Below, piece after piece: positions 47,925 through 55,497 of a DNA stretch of 64,000 bases. The translations under genes and the position numbers were made by a program. The notes under the pieces were generated by a model. It saw only the letters and a program-made list of their open reading frames with translations. It was not told where the DNA came from and did not search any database. This DNA comes from Confluentibacter lentus (lineage in GTDB: Bacteria; Bacteroidota; Bacteroidia; Flavobacteriales; Flavobacteriaceae): positions 372,001 through 436,000 of the forward strand of contig NZ_NIHE01000001.1 of the NCBI RefSeq assembly GCF_002806995.1, given 5' to 3'. Each line of letters begins with the position of its first letter. The stretch's first letter is position 1.

Positions 47925-48386
47925 TTAAAATTTAATCATCACTTTTGCTTCTACAATATCTTGATAAGCGATATTCGCTTGTTTTTTCACTAATACTTTT
48001 CCTTTACCAATAGCTTTAGCCTCTTTCGCTTTCCACTCTAGGGTAATCTCGTTTTCGGTGGCGTTTACCAAAACCCCTTCTATAACATCCGAAGTTGTTT
48101 TTACCTTGAGCTCACGAGACTTATTTTTTACATATTGCCTTTTATTAACCAAAGGGGATGTGGCCCCTGCCGACATAACTTCTAGTGAAAAATCTTCTTC
48201 CTCTCTATCAAGGTTATGTTCTATAGCGCGACTTACAAACATACAGTCTTCTACGGAAACACCTTGGTCGCCATCAATAACAACTTTTATATGATTATCT
48301 CCCTGGATAGAAAAATCGATAAGAAACAAATCACTTCGTTCCAATAGGGCGTTTTCTAATAAATTTTCAACCTTGGTCTTAAACAT
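47925..48386 (-). CDS. rimP: Ribosome maturation factor RimP
   Basis: Assists assembly of the 30S ribosomal subunit. The 153-residue protein has the N-terminal alpha/beta domain with VVIDGDQGVSVEDCMFVSRAIE (shown partly: VSVEDC) and the C-terminal SH3-like barrel (about 85-150) of the family. Length is normal. It is the first gene of rimP-nusA-infB, with the ATG at 48386 about 15 bases after a terminator-like hairpin. Confidence 0.95.
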   Translation of the reverse strand: MFKTKVENLLENALLERSDLFLIDFSIQGDNHIKVVIDGDQGVSVEDCMFVSRAIEHNLDREEEDFSLEVMSAGATSPLVNKRQYVKNKSRELKVKTTSDVIEGVLVNATENEITLEWKAKEAKAIGKGKVLVKKQANIAYQDIVEAKVMIKF

Positions 48387-48400
48387 TTTTATTATAAAAA

Positions 48401-48421
48401 GAGGGGACTCCTTGTCCCCTC
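48401..48421 (-). promoter_or_regulatory. Terminator-like leader hairpin before rimP, candidate attenuator
   Basis: On the minus strand GAGGGGAC pairs perfectly with GTCCCCTC around a 5-base loop and is followed at once by TTTTTA, then the rimP ATG. The gene to the right (uspA) is on the plus strand, so there is no upstream minus-strand gene to terminate. A -7 box at 48450-48457 would start transcription before the hairpin. It therefore fits a leader attenuator of the rimP-nusA-infB operon; function inferred. Confidence 0.55.
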
Positions 48422-48449
48422 ATATTTCTGTTTATCCTAACAACGGCGC

Positions 48450-48457
48450 AAATATAT
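48450..48457 (-). promoter_or_regulatory. Candidate -7 box of rimP-nusA-infB
   Basis: TATATTTG on the minus strand matches TAnnTTTG exactly, 64 bases before the rimP ATG. The predicted leader of about 55 bases contains the hairpin at 48401-48421. Confidence 0.5.
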
Positions 48458-48467
48458 AATATTATAA

Positions 48468-48498
48468 TTGATTTTTAAAGTAATAATTTATAAATTTA
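48468..48498 (+). promoter_or_regulatory. Candidate promoter of the universal stress protein gene
   Basis: TTG at 48468-48470 and TAAATTTA at 48491-48498, 20 bases apart, fit the Bacteroidetes -33/-7 pair with one mismatch. It lies back to back with the rimP promoter. Confidence 0.4.
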
Positions 48499-48521
48499 TA
48501 CGAATCTTACCGCCATCAATC

Positions 48522-49346
48522 ATGAAAAAAATACTTGTCCCTACTGATTTTTCTACGCAAGCGGAAAACGCTTTAAGAGTAGCTGCGCAACTAGCAAAAA
48601 AACACCGTTGTGGCATTCACTTATTACATCTTATTGAATTACCACTTCAAAAAGTAGACCCTATCATTGCCAACAACGATTTACCTGAAGCTATTTTTTT
48701 TATGAAATTGGCAAGCAAACATTTTGAAACATTACTTAAAAAAGAGTACTTAAAAGGCATAACCATATACCAACATGTTGAGTTTAATGACATATTTAAG
48801 GGTGTATTTCACATATGCGAGAAAAATCAAATTGATTTAATAATTATGGGTTCTAAAGGATCTAGTGGTCTTTCGGAAATGCTTATTGGCTCCAATACAG
48901 AAAAAGTAGTCCGCACATCTGAAGTCCCCGTTTTAGTAATTAAAAAAGAACATGAAACTTTTAAAATAGATAATTTTGTATTTGCATCGGATTTTAATGA
49001 TGAAAGTAAAATACCTTACACAAAGGCTACTGATTTCGCCAAACTTTTTAAGGCAAAAATCCACCTCCTAATGGTAAATACCCCAAATAAATTCATGACC
49101 ACTCTTGAAGCGGAAGAACGCATGCTAAACTTTACCAAACACATAGATTTCAAAAATTTCACCATAAACATATATAATGATGAAACCATTGAAAATGGCA
49201 TTATGAATTACGCAAAATCCATCAATGCCGATTTAATTGGCATGAGCACACATGGCAGACAAGGCATTTCCCATTTTTTTAATGGCAGCATTAGTGAAGA
49301 TTTAGTGAACCATGCTAAAAGGCCTGTTATGACATTTAAAATATAA
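48522..49346 (+). CDS. Tandem universal stress protein (UspA family)
   Basis: A 274-residue cytoplasmic protein made of two Usp domains (about 1-140 and 147-274). I start at ATG 48522 (MKKILVPTDFS), the canonical Usp beginning, not at the in-frame TTG 18 codons upstream. The first domain carries an ATP-binding G-x2-G-x9-G-S pattern in GSKGSSGLSEMLIGS; the second has GMSTHGRQGISHFFNGS, of the same type. Such proteins accumulate under stress or growth arrest. The gene is divergent from rimP and ends before the tRNA-Gln terminator. Confidence 0.92.
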   Translation: MKKILVPTDFSTQAENALRVAAQLAKKHRCGIHLLHLIELPLQKVDPIIANNDLPEAIFFMKLASKHFETLLKKEYLKGITIYQHVEFNDIFKGVFHICEKNQIDLIIMGSKGSSGLSEMLIGSNTEKVVRTSEVPVLVIKKEHETFKIDNFVFASDFNDESKIPYTKATDFAKLFKAKIHLLMVNTPNKFMTTLEAEERMLNFTKHIDFKNFTINIYNDETIENGIMNYAKSINADLIGMSTHGRQGISHFFNGSISEDLVNHAKRPVMTFKI

Positions 49347-49359
49347 ATTTTATATAAAA

Positions 49360-49393
49360 ACAAAAAATCCTGACTCTTAACAGAATCAGGATT
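49360..49393 (-). terminator. Intrinsic terminator of tRNA-Gln
   Basis: AATCCTGA pairs with TCAGGATT and the stem is extended by further pairs. On the minus strand the right arm ends in TTTTTTG. It lies 10 bases after the tRNA 3' end. Confidence 0.78.
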
Positions 49394-49403
49394 AACAATT
49401 ATG

Positions 49404-49476
49404 TTGGCTTACTAGGGCTCGAACCTAGACTCTTCTGGACCAAAACCAGACGTGTTGCCAGTTACACCATAAGCCA
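49404..49476 (-). tRNA. tRNA-Gln (anticodon TTG)
   Basis: A full cloverleaf can be folded on the minus strand. The 7-bp acceptor is TGGCTTA/TAAGCCA with discriminator A. The anticodon stem TCTGG/CCAGA encloses the loop TTTTGGT, giving anticodon TTG, and the T-arm has GGTTCGAGCCC. The 3' CCA is not encoded, as usual in this group. It has its own promoter and terminator. Confidence 0.96.
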
Positions 49477-49493
49477 ATGTGTAATTGAGGGTG

Positions 49494-49523
49494 CAAATTT
49501 AGCACAAAGTTTTATTTGAACAA
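49494..49523 (-). promoter_or_regulatory. Promoter of tRNA-Gln
   Basis: The minus strand carries TTG (49521-49523) and TAAATTTG (49494-49501), separated by 19 bases, an exact Bacteroidetes -33/-7 pair about 18 bases before the tRNA 5' end. This is the best promoter in the window. Confidence 0.75.
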
Positions 49524-49626
49524 GCATTTTTTAAAAAATAATCTTGAATACTTAACGTTTACTTAAAAGCATTATGCTATTGCATATTTATTACTAAATT
49601 CGCCGTAGTAAAAAACAATCATATTC

Positions 49627-52600
49627 ATGACACATTTTAACTTTAAAAAATGGAACACCTTAACAGGTTGGTTCGCTTTTTTAATAGCCTTAATAACGTA
49701 CAGCCTAACTGTTGAACCCACTGTGAGCTATTGGGATGCCGGGGAGTATATTTTAACCTCATCCAAATTACAAGTTGGTCATCCACCTGGAGCACCATTA
49801 TTCCAAATGTTTGGAGCATTTTTCTCTATTTTTGCTTTAGAACCTTCGCAAATTGGCTGGATGATGAATATGATGAGCGCCGTATCAAGTGCTTTTACTA
49901 TTCTTTTTATGTTTTGGACCATTACTTTACTACTAAAAAAACTAGTAATTTATTCGAATTCCAACAAAGAGGATATCAACAACAATACCCCTGAAGTTTC
50001 TTTAACCAAACAACAATACTTAGCTATTTTAGGAAGTGGTTTGGTAGGCAGTTTAGCCTTTACATTTACAGATTCTTTTTGGTTTAATGCTGTCGAAACC
50101 GAGGTTTATGCCATGGCAACTTTAATTATGGCTATCTTATTTTGGCTCGGCCTACGTTGGGAACAAGACATGGATAAGCCTAGAGCCAGCAAATGGCTAA
50201 TTTTAATTTCATTTGTTATAGGGCTTTCTTTTGGTGTACATTTTATGGGCTTATTAACCATTCCAGCCATTGGCCTTGTGTATTATTTCAAAAACTATAA
50301 AACGGTTACCATAAAAAACTTCATCATTGCCAACCTTGTTTCGGTAGCCATTCTGTTATTTATCTTCAAACTATTAGCCCCTAACATTCTTAAAATATTT
50401 AGTGCCCTTGAAATCTTCTTTGTAAATAGTATAGGGCTTCCTTTTAATTCAGGTTCCATAATTGCAGGCATTTTATTGGTTGCCATTATTTATTACGGAT
50501 TAAAATATACCAAACAGAAAAATTACAAACATTTAAATACGGGCATTTTATGCTTAACCTTTATCATCATTGGGTTTTCTACATGGCTAATGCTTCCAAT
50601 TCGGGCAAACGCCAATGTGGTTGTTAATGAAAATAATCCATCAAGTGCTAGAGAATTACTAGCATATTACAATTTAGAGCAATATCCAGAAACCCATTTA
50701 TTTTATGGCCCTTTGTTTACTGACCAATATGCCTATTTGGATGACAGCAATCCGTATTCTGATGATAAACCAAAATACGAAAAGGACAAAGCCCAAGGCA
50801 AGTATGTAATTGTTAACGATTACAAAAATGCCAAACAAAATTATAATGCCGATCATGCTGCCATTCTCCCAAGAATGTGGAGTCCTGAACATGCCGAAAA
50901 TTATATGATGTTTTCTGGTTTTTTAGATTTTAAATTAAAGCCAGAATACCAAATGCAGAATGAACTGCGAACAATAGTAAATGACTTTAAAAACAGCGTT
51001 GCGAAAGGCCAAGTCGATTATGAAGGTTACAATAACTTTTTAAAACGTTACAAAAGCTATATTGATGTTGAAAAGCCATCACTAGTTAGCAATATAGTTT
51101 ATATGTTTCAATATCAACTTGGGTATATGTATTGGCGTTATTTTATGTGGAATTTTTCTGGTAGACAAGACGATATTCAAGGCCGATATGACAATCATGG
51201 TAACTGGATAACCGGAATAAAACCCTTGGACGAAAAATTGTTGGGCATGTCCCAAGACAATTTGCCAAGTGATATTAAAAATAATAAAGGAAGAAATGTT
51301 TATTATCTATTGCCTTTTATTTTAGGATTATTAGGTTTTTTCTTTTTATTCAATAAAGACAAAAAACTGTTTTGGGTCATGCTCGTGTTTTTCCTATTTA
51401 CGGGAATAGCTATTCAATTTTATACCAATGTACGTCCTTACGAGCCTAGGGAACGTGATTATTCCGTAGTTGGTTCTTTTTATGTCTTTGCACTTTGGAT
51501 TGGTTTTGGTGTTTATGCCTTATTTGAAGCTTTAAAAAAGTATGTACCTTCAAACATAACTGCGCCATTAATTACGGTTTTTTGCTTGATTTTAGTACCA
51601 GGTATTTTAGCTTCAGAAAATTGGGATGACCATGATAGGTCTGATAAATATACTGCCAATTCCATGGCAAAAATGTATCTGGATTCGTGTGCAGAAAATG
51701 CCATTTTATTCACTATTGGTGATAACGACACCTTTGCACTTTGGTACGCCCAAGAAATTGAAGGCTATAGAACCGATGTTCGCGTGGTGAATACCAGTTT
51801 ATTTCAAACCGATTGGTATATAGACCAAATGAAACGTAAGGCTTATGAAAGCGACCCTATTCCTTCCCAACTCACTCATAACGATTACAAATTTGGCACT
51901 AATGAATACCTTGCTATTGAAAGTATAGTTAGCGACACATTACAAGTTAAACAACTATTGGATATTGTACAAAGTAACAACCCTAAAACAAAATACAGGT
52001 TTGTGCTTGAACAAAGGGGTTATGATGCATCAGATTTAAAACAGGTAAGAAGTCAAGATTTAAATGCCAATTATGTCCCAACAGAACATTTAAGGATTCC
52101 AGTAAATAAAGAAAATGCTTTAAAATATGGGATTGTTAAACCTAAGGATGCAGATAAAATAGTGCCTTATATTGATATCCATCTTACTGGAAGTGCGTTG
52201 TTAAAAAACAGATTGCTTATGTTGGATATTGTAGCCAACAACGATTGGAAACGGCCTATCTATTTTACAGGTGGAAGTTTTGGTGATGACGATTATATCT
52301 GGATGAAAGATTATTTACAGTTAGATGGTATGTGCTATAAATTAGTACCCATTAAAACACCTGTAAGTGAAGCAAACCCTTTTGACATGGGACGCGTGGA
52401 TAGTGAGCTCATGTACCAAAAAGTTAAAAAATGGGATTGGGGAAATAGTGGTGGCGATATTTATCACGACCCAGAAACCCGTAAAAACTCTATTACCTAC
52501 AGAGGTAATTTGGCTAGGCTCATTGAACAGCTTATAAACGAAAACAAACTGGATAAAGCTGAAGAAATAGCAGATATTGCTATGATTAATATGCCTGTTG

Positions 52601-52977
52601 ATTATTTTGGATATTATACCCTTCTAGAACCTTATATTAGTGCTTATTATGAAATAGGCAACAAAGAAAAAGCGCAAAAGCTATTCAAACAAGTCGCTAA
52701 AAAATACCAGGAAAATTTAAAATACTACAGTACTTTAAAAGTAAGTAATCAAGAAACGCTATTTGAAGAGATTTATACTGACATTCAGCGTTATAAAGGA
52801 TTGGTTGATGTCTTAATAAAATACGACCCTAAATTTGCTGAAAAGGAAAGTGACATATTTAATAATAATTTAAAATTGTTCCAGCATTTTTATGAAGACG
52901 AAGCTGAAGAAGACATTAAAACAGATATAGATATTCCTGTAGAAGACAGTAGTATTGAAATAACACCCGTAGAGTAA
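49627..52977 (+). CDS. DUF2723 polytopic membrane protein, putative glycosyltransferase
   Basis: A 1116-residue inner-membrane protein. The N-terminal DUF2723 region (about 10-190) begins LTGWFAFLIALITYSLTVEPTVSYWDAGEYI; the acidic WDAGE motif after helix 1 resembles the catalytic first loop of GT-C (polyprenol-dependent) glycosyltransferases. About 11-13 hydrophobic helices lie within residues 10-650. A large exported domain (about 650-980) and a C-terminal TPR-like helical tail (about 960-1060) follow. Human TMEM260 of the same family is an O-mannosyltransferase, so a protein O-glycosylation role is plausible but inferred. The next gene, a deacetylase, starts 3 bases downstream. Confidence 0.85.
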   Translation: MTHFNFKKWNTLTGWFAFLIALITYSLTVEPTVSYWDAGEYILTSSKLQVGHPPGAPLFQMFGAFFSIFALEPSQIGWMMNMMSAVSSAFTILFMFWTITLLLKKLVIYSNSNKEDINNNTPEVSLTKQQYLAILGSGLVGSLAFTFTDSFWFNAVETEVYAMATLIMAILFWLGLRWEQDMDKPRASKWLILISFVIGLSFGVHFMGLLTIPAIGLVYYFKNYKTVTIKNFIIANLVSVAILLFIFKLLAPNILKIFSALEIFFVNSIGLPFNSGSIIAGILLVAIIYYGLKYTKQKNYKHLNTGILCLTFIIIGFSTWLMLPIRANANVVVNENNPSSARELLAYYNLEQYPETHLFYGPLFTDQYAYLDDSNPYSDDKPKYEKDKAQGKYVIVNDYKNAKQNYNADHAAILPRMWSPEHAENYMMFSGFLDFKLKPEYQMQNELRTIVNDFKNSVAKGQVDYEGYNNFLKRYKSYIDVEKPSLVSNIVYMFQYQLGYMYWRYFMWNFSGRQDDIQGRYDNHGNWITGIKPLDEKLLGMSQDNLPSDIKNNKGRNVYYLLPFILGLLGFFFLFNKDKKLFWVMLVFFLFTGIAIQFYTNVRPYEPRERDYSVVGSFYVFALWIGFGVYALFEALKKYVPSNITAPLITVFCLILVPGILASENWDDHDRSDKYTANSMAKMYLDSCAENAILFTIGDNDTFALWYAQEIEGYRTDVRVVNTSLFQTDWYIDQMKRKAYESDPIPSQLTHNDYKFGTNEYLAIESIVSDTLQVKQLLDIVQSNNPKTKYRFVLEQRGYDASDLKQVRSQDLNANYVPTEHLRIPVNKENALKYGIVKPKDADKIVPYIDIHLTGSALLKNRLLMLDIVANNDWKRPIYFTGGSFGDDDYIWMKDYLQLDGMCYKLVPIKTPVSEANPFDMGRVDSELMYQKVKKWDWGNSGGDIYHDPETRKNSITYRGNLARLIEQLINENKLDKAEEIADIAMINMPVDYFGYYTLLEPYISAYYEIGNKEKAQKLFKQVAKKYQENLKYYSTLKVSNQETLFEEIYTDIQRYKGLVDVLIKYDPKFAEKESDIFNNNLKLFQHFYEDEAEEDIKTDIDIPVEDSSIEITPVE

Positions 52978-52980
52978 GGC

Positions 52981-53634
52981 ATGACCTTAACACCCGTTAA
53001 AACACCATTAGTTGCAAAAAAGATGTTCCCAAACTTTGTTTGGGACATCCCAACTGATGATAAAATCATCTATCTTACCTTTGATGATGGTCCAACACCC
53101 GAAATCACTAATTGGGTATTAAACACTTTAAAATCCTTCAATGCAAAAGCGACTTTTTTTTGTATTGGGAAAAACATTGAAACCCATCCGGACATCTTTC
53201 AAAATATTTTAAATGATGGTCATGCTGTTGGAAATCACACTTACAATCACATAAAAGGTTGGAAAACTAAAGCAACAGATTATTTACTTGAGATTGATAA
53301 AACGCAGGCAATGATAGATTCTCAAATGTTGAATTTATCGTCTTTAAAAGCTAATCTCTTTCGTCCACCTTATGGGCAAATAACACCAAAGCAAGGAAAA
53401 GAATTGATTAAATTAGGATACAAAATAATTATGTGGGATGTCATATCTATTGATTGGGATAAAACTGTAAGCAAAGAAATTTGTCTAGATAATGTGATAA
53501 CAAAATCCACGAATGGCAGTATTATTGTTTTTCATGACAGTATAAAAGCCTCAAAAAATATGCAATATGCATTGCCTAAAGTATTAAAACAGTTTAGTGA
53601 AAAAGGCTATAGTTTTAACCCTTTAATTTTTTAA
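52981..53634 (+). CDS. Polysaccharide deacetylase family protein (NodB homology domain)
   Basis: A 217-residue metal-dependent deacetylase of carbohydrate esterase family 4. The five family motifs are visible: motif 1 YLTFDDGPTPE (catalytic base Asp and metal Asp), motif 2 HAVGNHTYNH (metal-binding His-x3-His), motif 3 LFRPPYGQ, motif 4 MWDVISIDWD, and motif 5 IIVFHDS. There is no obvious signal peptide, so it may act in the cytoplasm or be anchored by a partner. Substrate unknown: peptidoglycan or another N-acetylated glycan. It follows the DUF2723 gene by 3 bases, suggesting co-transcription, and its 3' end overlaps the convergent thioredoxin-like gene by 4 bases. Confidence 0.92.
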   Translation: MTLTPVKTPLVAKKMFPNFVWDIPTDDKIIYLTFDDGPTPEITNWVLNTLKSFNAKATFFCIGKNIETHPDIFQNILNDGHAVGNHTYNHIKGWKTKATDYLLEIDKTQAMIDSQMLNLSSLKANLFRPPYGQITPKQGKELIKLGYKIIMWDVISIDWDKTVSKEICLDNVITKSTNGSIIVFHDSIKASKNMQYALPKVLKQFSEKGYSFNPLIF

Positions 53635-53927
53635 ATATATTGCTGAATGATGCCTATAAGTGTATTAGCATCTTGCTCTCCACTTTGACGCCATTTCATT
53701 TCGCCATTTTTATAGATAATCAATGTAGGCAATCCTTTAACTCGAAGCGCTTCCGCTAACTCTTCATTCTTTTCAACATCAATTTTAATTACCTTAGCTT
53801 TATCCCCCAAAGCAGCAGCAACATCTCTTAGCACAGCGTGCATAGCAGTAGACTGTTCATTCCATTCTGTAAAAAAATCCAACAAAACAGGAATATCTAC
53901 ATCTATAAGTTCCCCAAATTTTGACAT
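53631..53927 (-). CDS. Thioredoxin-fold protein lacking active-site cysteines
   Basis: A 98-residue single-domain protein with the whole thioredoxin fold: beta strand PVLLDFFTEW, helix, VIKIDVEKNEELAEALRVKGLPTLIIYKNGE with the conserved cis-Pro (Pro67). The usual WCGPC is replaced by WNEQS at 22-26, and there is no cysteine anywhere in the protein. It therefore cannot do dithiol-disulfide exchange. It may be a chaperone or binding module, comparable to other cysteine-less thioredoxin folds. There is no signal peptide. It stands alone between two convergent or divergent neighbours. The fold is confident; the role is unknown. Confidence 0.9.
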   Translation of the reverse strand: MSKFGELIDVDIPVLLDFFTEWNEQSTAMHAVLRDVAAALGDKAKVIKIDVEKNEELAEALRVKGLPTLIIYKNGEMKWRQSGEQDANTLIGIIQQYI

Positions 53928-54075
53928 ACTTTATTGTTTATTAGTCAAATACACTTATACAAACCTACATATTTTTTTCATAATACAAATAATTGCAGTA
54001 TTCAAAAATACATTTCTCAATGGATTAATATAAAAATACATAATTTCTTTACATGAATGGTGATTTCAACATCAA

Positions 54076-55311
54076 TTAAGATACACTGGCACCCTTTTTA
54101 AGCTCTATAACAGTAATTTCTGGCCAGATGCCCACACGTCCGGGAAAAGCCAAATATCCAAACCCTCTATTTACATTAATATATTGGCCCATTTCTTTAT
54201 AAATACCGGCCCAATATTTATAGCGCCACTTGGATGGACTCCATTTAATCCATCCAGGAATTTCAATACCAAATTGCATCCCGTGTGTATGGCCACTTAA
54301 TGTTAAATGATAATGATAAGCATCTTGAATGACTTCATTTTCCCAATGCGATGGGTCGTGGCTCATTAATATCTTAAAATCTTTTTCATCAATATGCGTT
54401 GAGGCCTTTTTTAAATCTCCAGCCTTTTTAAACCCTCCGACACCCCAATTTTCAACTCCAAGTAACGCAATTCTATCGCCTTCTCTTTCAAGATATCTAC
54501 TTTCATTAAGTAGTAAATCAAACCCTAATTGCCTTTGAATTGTTTTTAAATCTTCTAAGTTTTTGTGTTTTGCATCTTCTGATTCCCAAGACACATAATC
54601 TCCATAATCATGGTTTCCTAATACCGAAAATTTTCCGTCTTTAGCCTTAAGCTCTCCAAAAATATCCATATAAGGATGCATTTCATCAGCTTTATTATTT
54701 ACCATATCGCCAGTAAACAAAATCACATCACTTTGTTGTTCGTTAACCAAATTTACTGCATACTGCACTTTTTCTATATTATCGAAACTCCCAGAATGTA
54801 TATCACTTATTTGAGTAATTCTATACCCATCAAAGGCTTTAGGCAAATCTTCAAAGTGTAAAGTGTATTTTAAAACTTTAAAATTATAACGTCCTTTATA
54901 GATACCATAAATGATGGATGCAAATGGGATTGCTGCCAAGCCCAAAGCTATTTTACTAATAAACTCTCGCCTTGCAGGAAAATAATTGCCTTGTGCTGAA
55001 TTGCCCTCAGTAAAATATCTGTAAATGGCATGTGGTATCCTGAAAATATCTTCGCCAAACATAACCAATAGTAAAACTATTTTTGGAACTAAAATGGCAA
55101 TAAAAAAGCCCACGGCATAGGCATTAGCATGCGAAAAACCATTGCTTCTATTAAAACCGTAATAACTGTAAACAAAATTACCTACTACCAACAAAGTAAA
55201 TAACCAATAAATAGCTAAAATCCAATTGTTTTTGGTAAACGTTCTAAATGCTTGAAAAGCATAAAAATCTAAAATTCCAAAAACAATTAGAAAGATAGTC
55301 CAACGAAGCAT
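54076..55311 (-). CDS. Membrane-anchored metallophosphoesterase
   Basis: A 411-residue protein. I start at ATG 55311, just before the first helix, rather than at the in-frame TTG six codons upstream. About four N-terminal helices span about 1-100 with a further hydrophobic stretch near 125-140, then a calcineurin-like phosphoesterase domain (about 150-400). All metal-site motifs are present: ISDIHSG, GDMVNNK, GNHDYGD, MSHDP and LSGHTHG. It resembles the YkuE/YaeI family of membrane phosphoesterases, some of which cleave UDP-diacylglucosamine or related lipid substrates. Substrate here unknown. Divergent from polA. Confidence 0.92.
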   Translation of the reverse strand: MLRWTIFLIVFGILDFYAFQAFRTFTKNNWILAIYWLFTLLVVGNFVYSYYGFNRSNGFSHANAYAVGFFIAILVPKIVLLLVMFGEDIFRIPHAIYRYFTEGNSAQGNYFPARREFISKIALGLAAIPFASIIYGIYKGRYNFKVLKYTLHFEDLPKAFDGYRITQISDIHSGSFDNIEKVQYAVNLVNEQQSDVILFTGDMVNNKADEMHPYMDIFGELKAKDGKFSVLGNHDYGDYVSWESEDAKHKNLEDLKTIQRQLGFDLLLNESRYLEREGDRIALLGVENWGVGGFKKAGDLKKASTHIDEKDFKILMSHDPSHWENEVIQDAYHYHLTLSGHTHGMQFGIEIPGWIKWSPSKWRYKYWAGIYKEMGQYINVNRGFGYLAFPGRVGIWPEITVIELKKGASVS

Positions 55312-55467
55312 ACATTTATTTTTTATCAAAGATAACGGTATTCTAAATTAATAGCCAACAAGTAAATTTTATTTAACTATTAGTTAAGATATTAACTTTT
55401 TTATAGTTACTAAATTGTATAAAAAAATAGCCTCTCCAATAATATCTGTTTTAAGCATAACTTTTTG

Positions 55468-55475
55468 TAGATTTG
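55468..55475 (+). promoter_or_regulatory. Candidate -7 box of polA
   Basis: TAGATTTG matches TAnnTTTG, 22 bases before the polA ATG. The -33 position has only TCTG, a weak match. Confidence 0.45.
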
Positions 55476-55497
55476 ATTTTCTATCAAAACAAACCAA

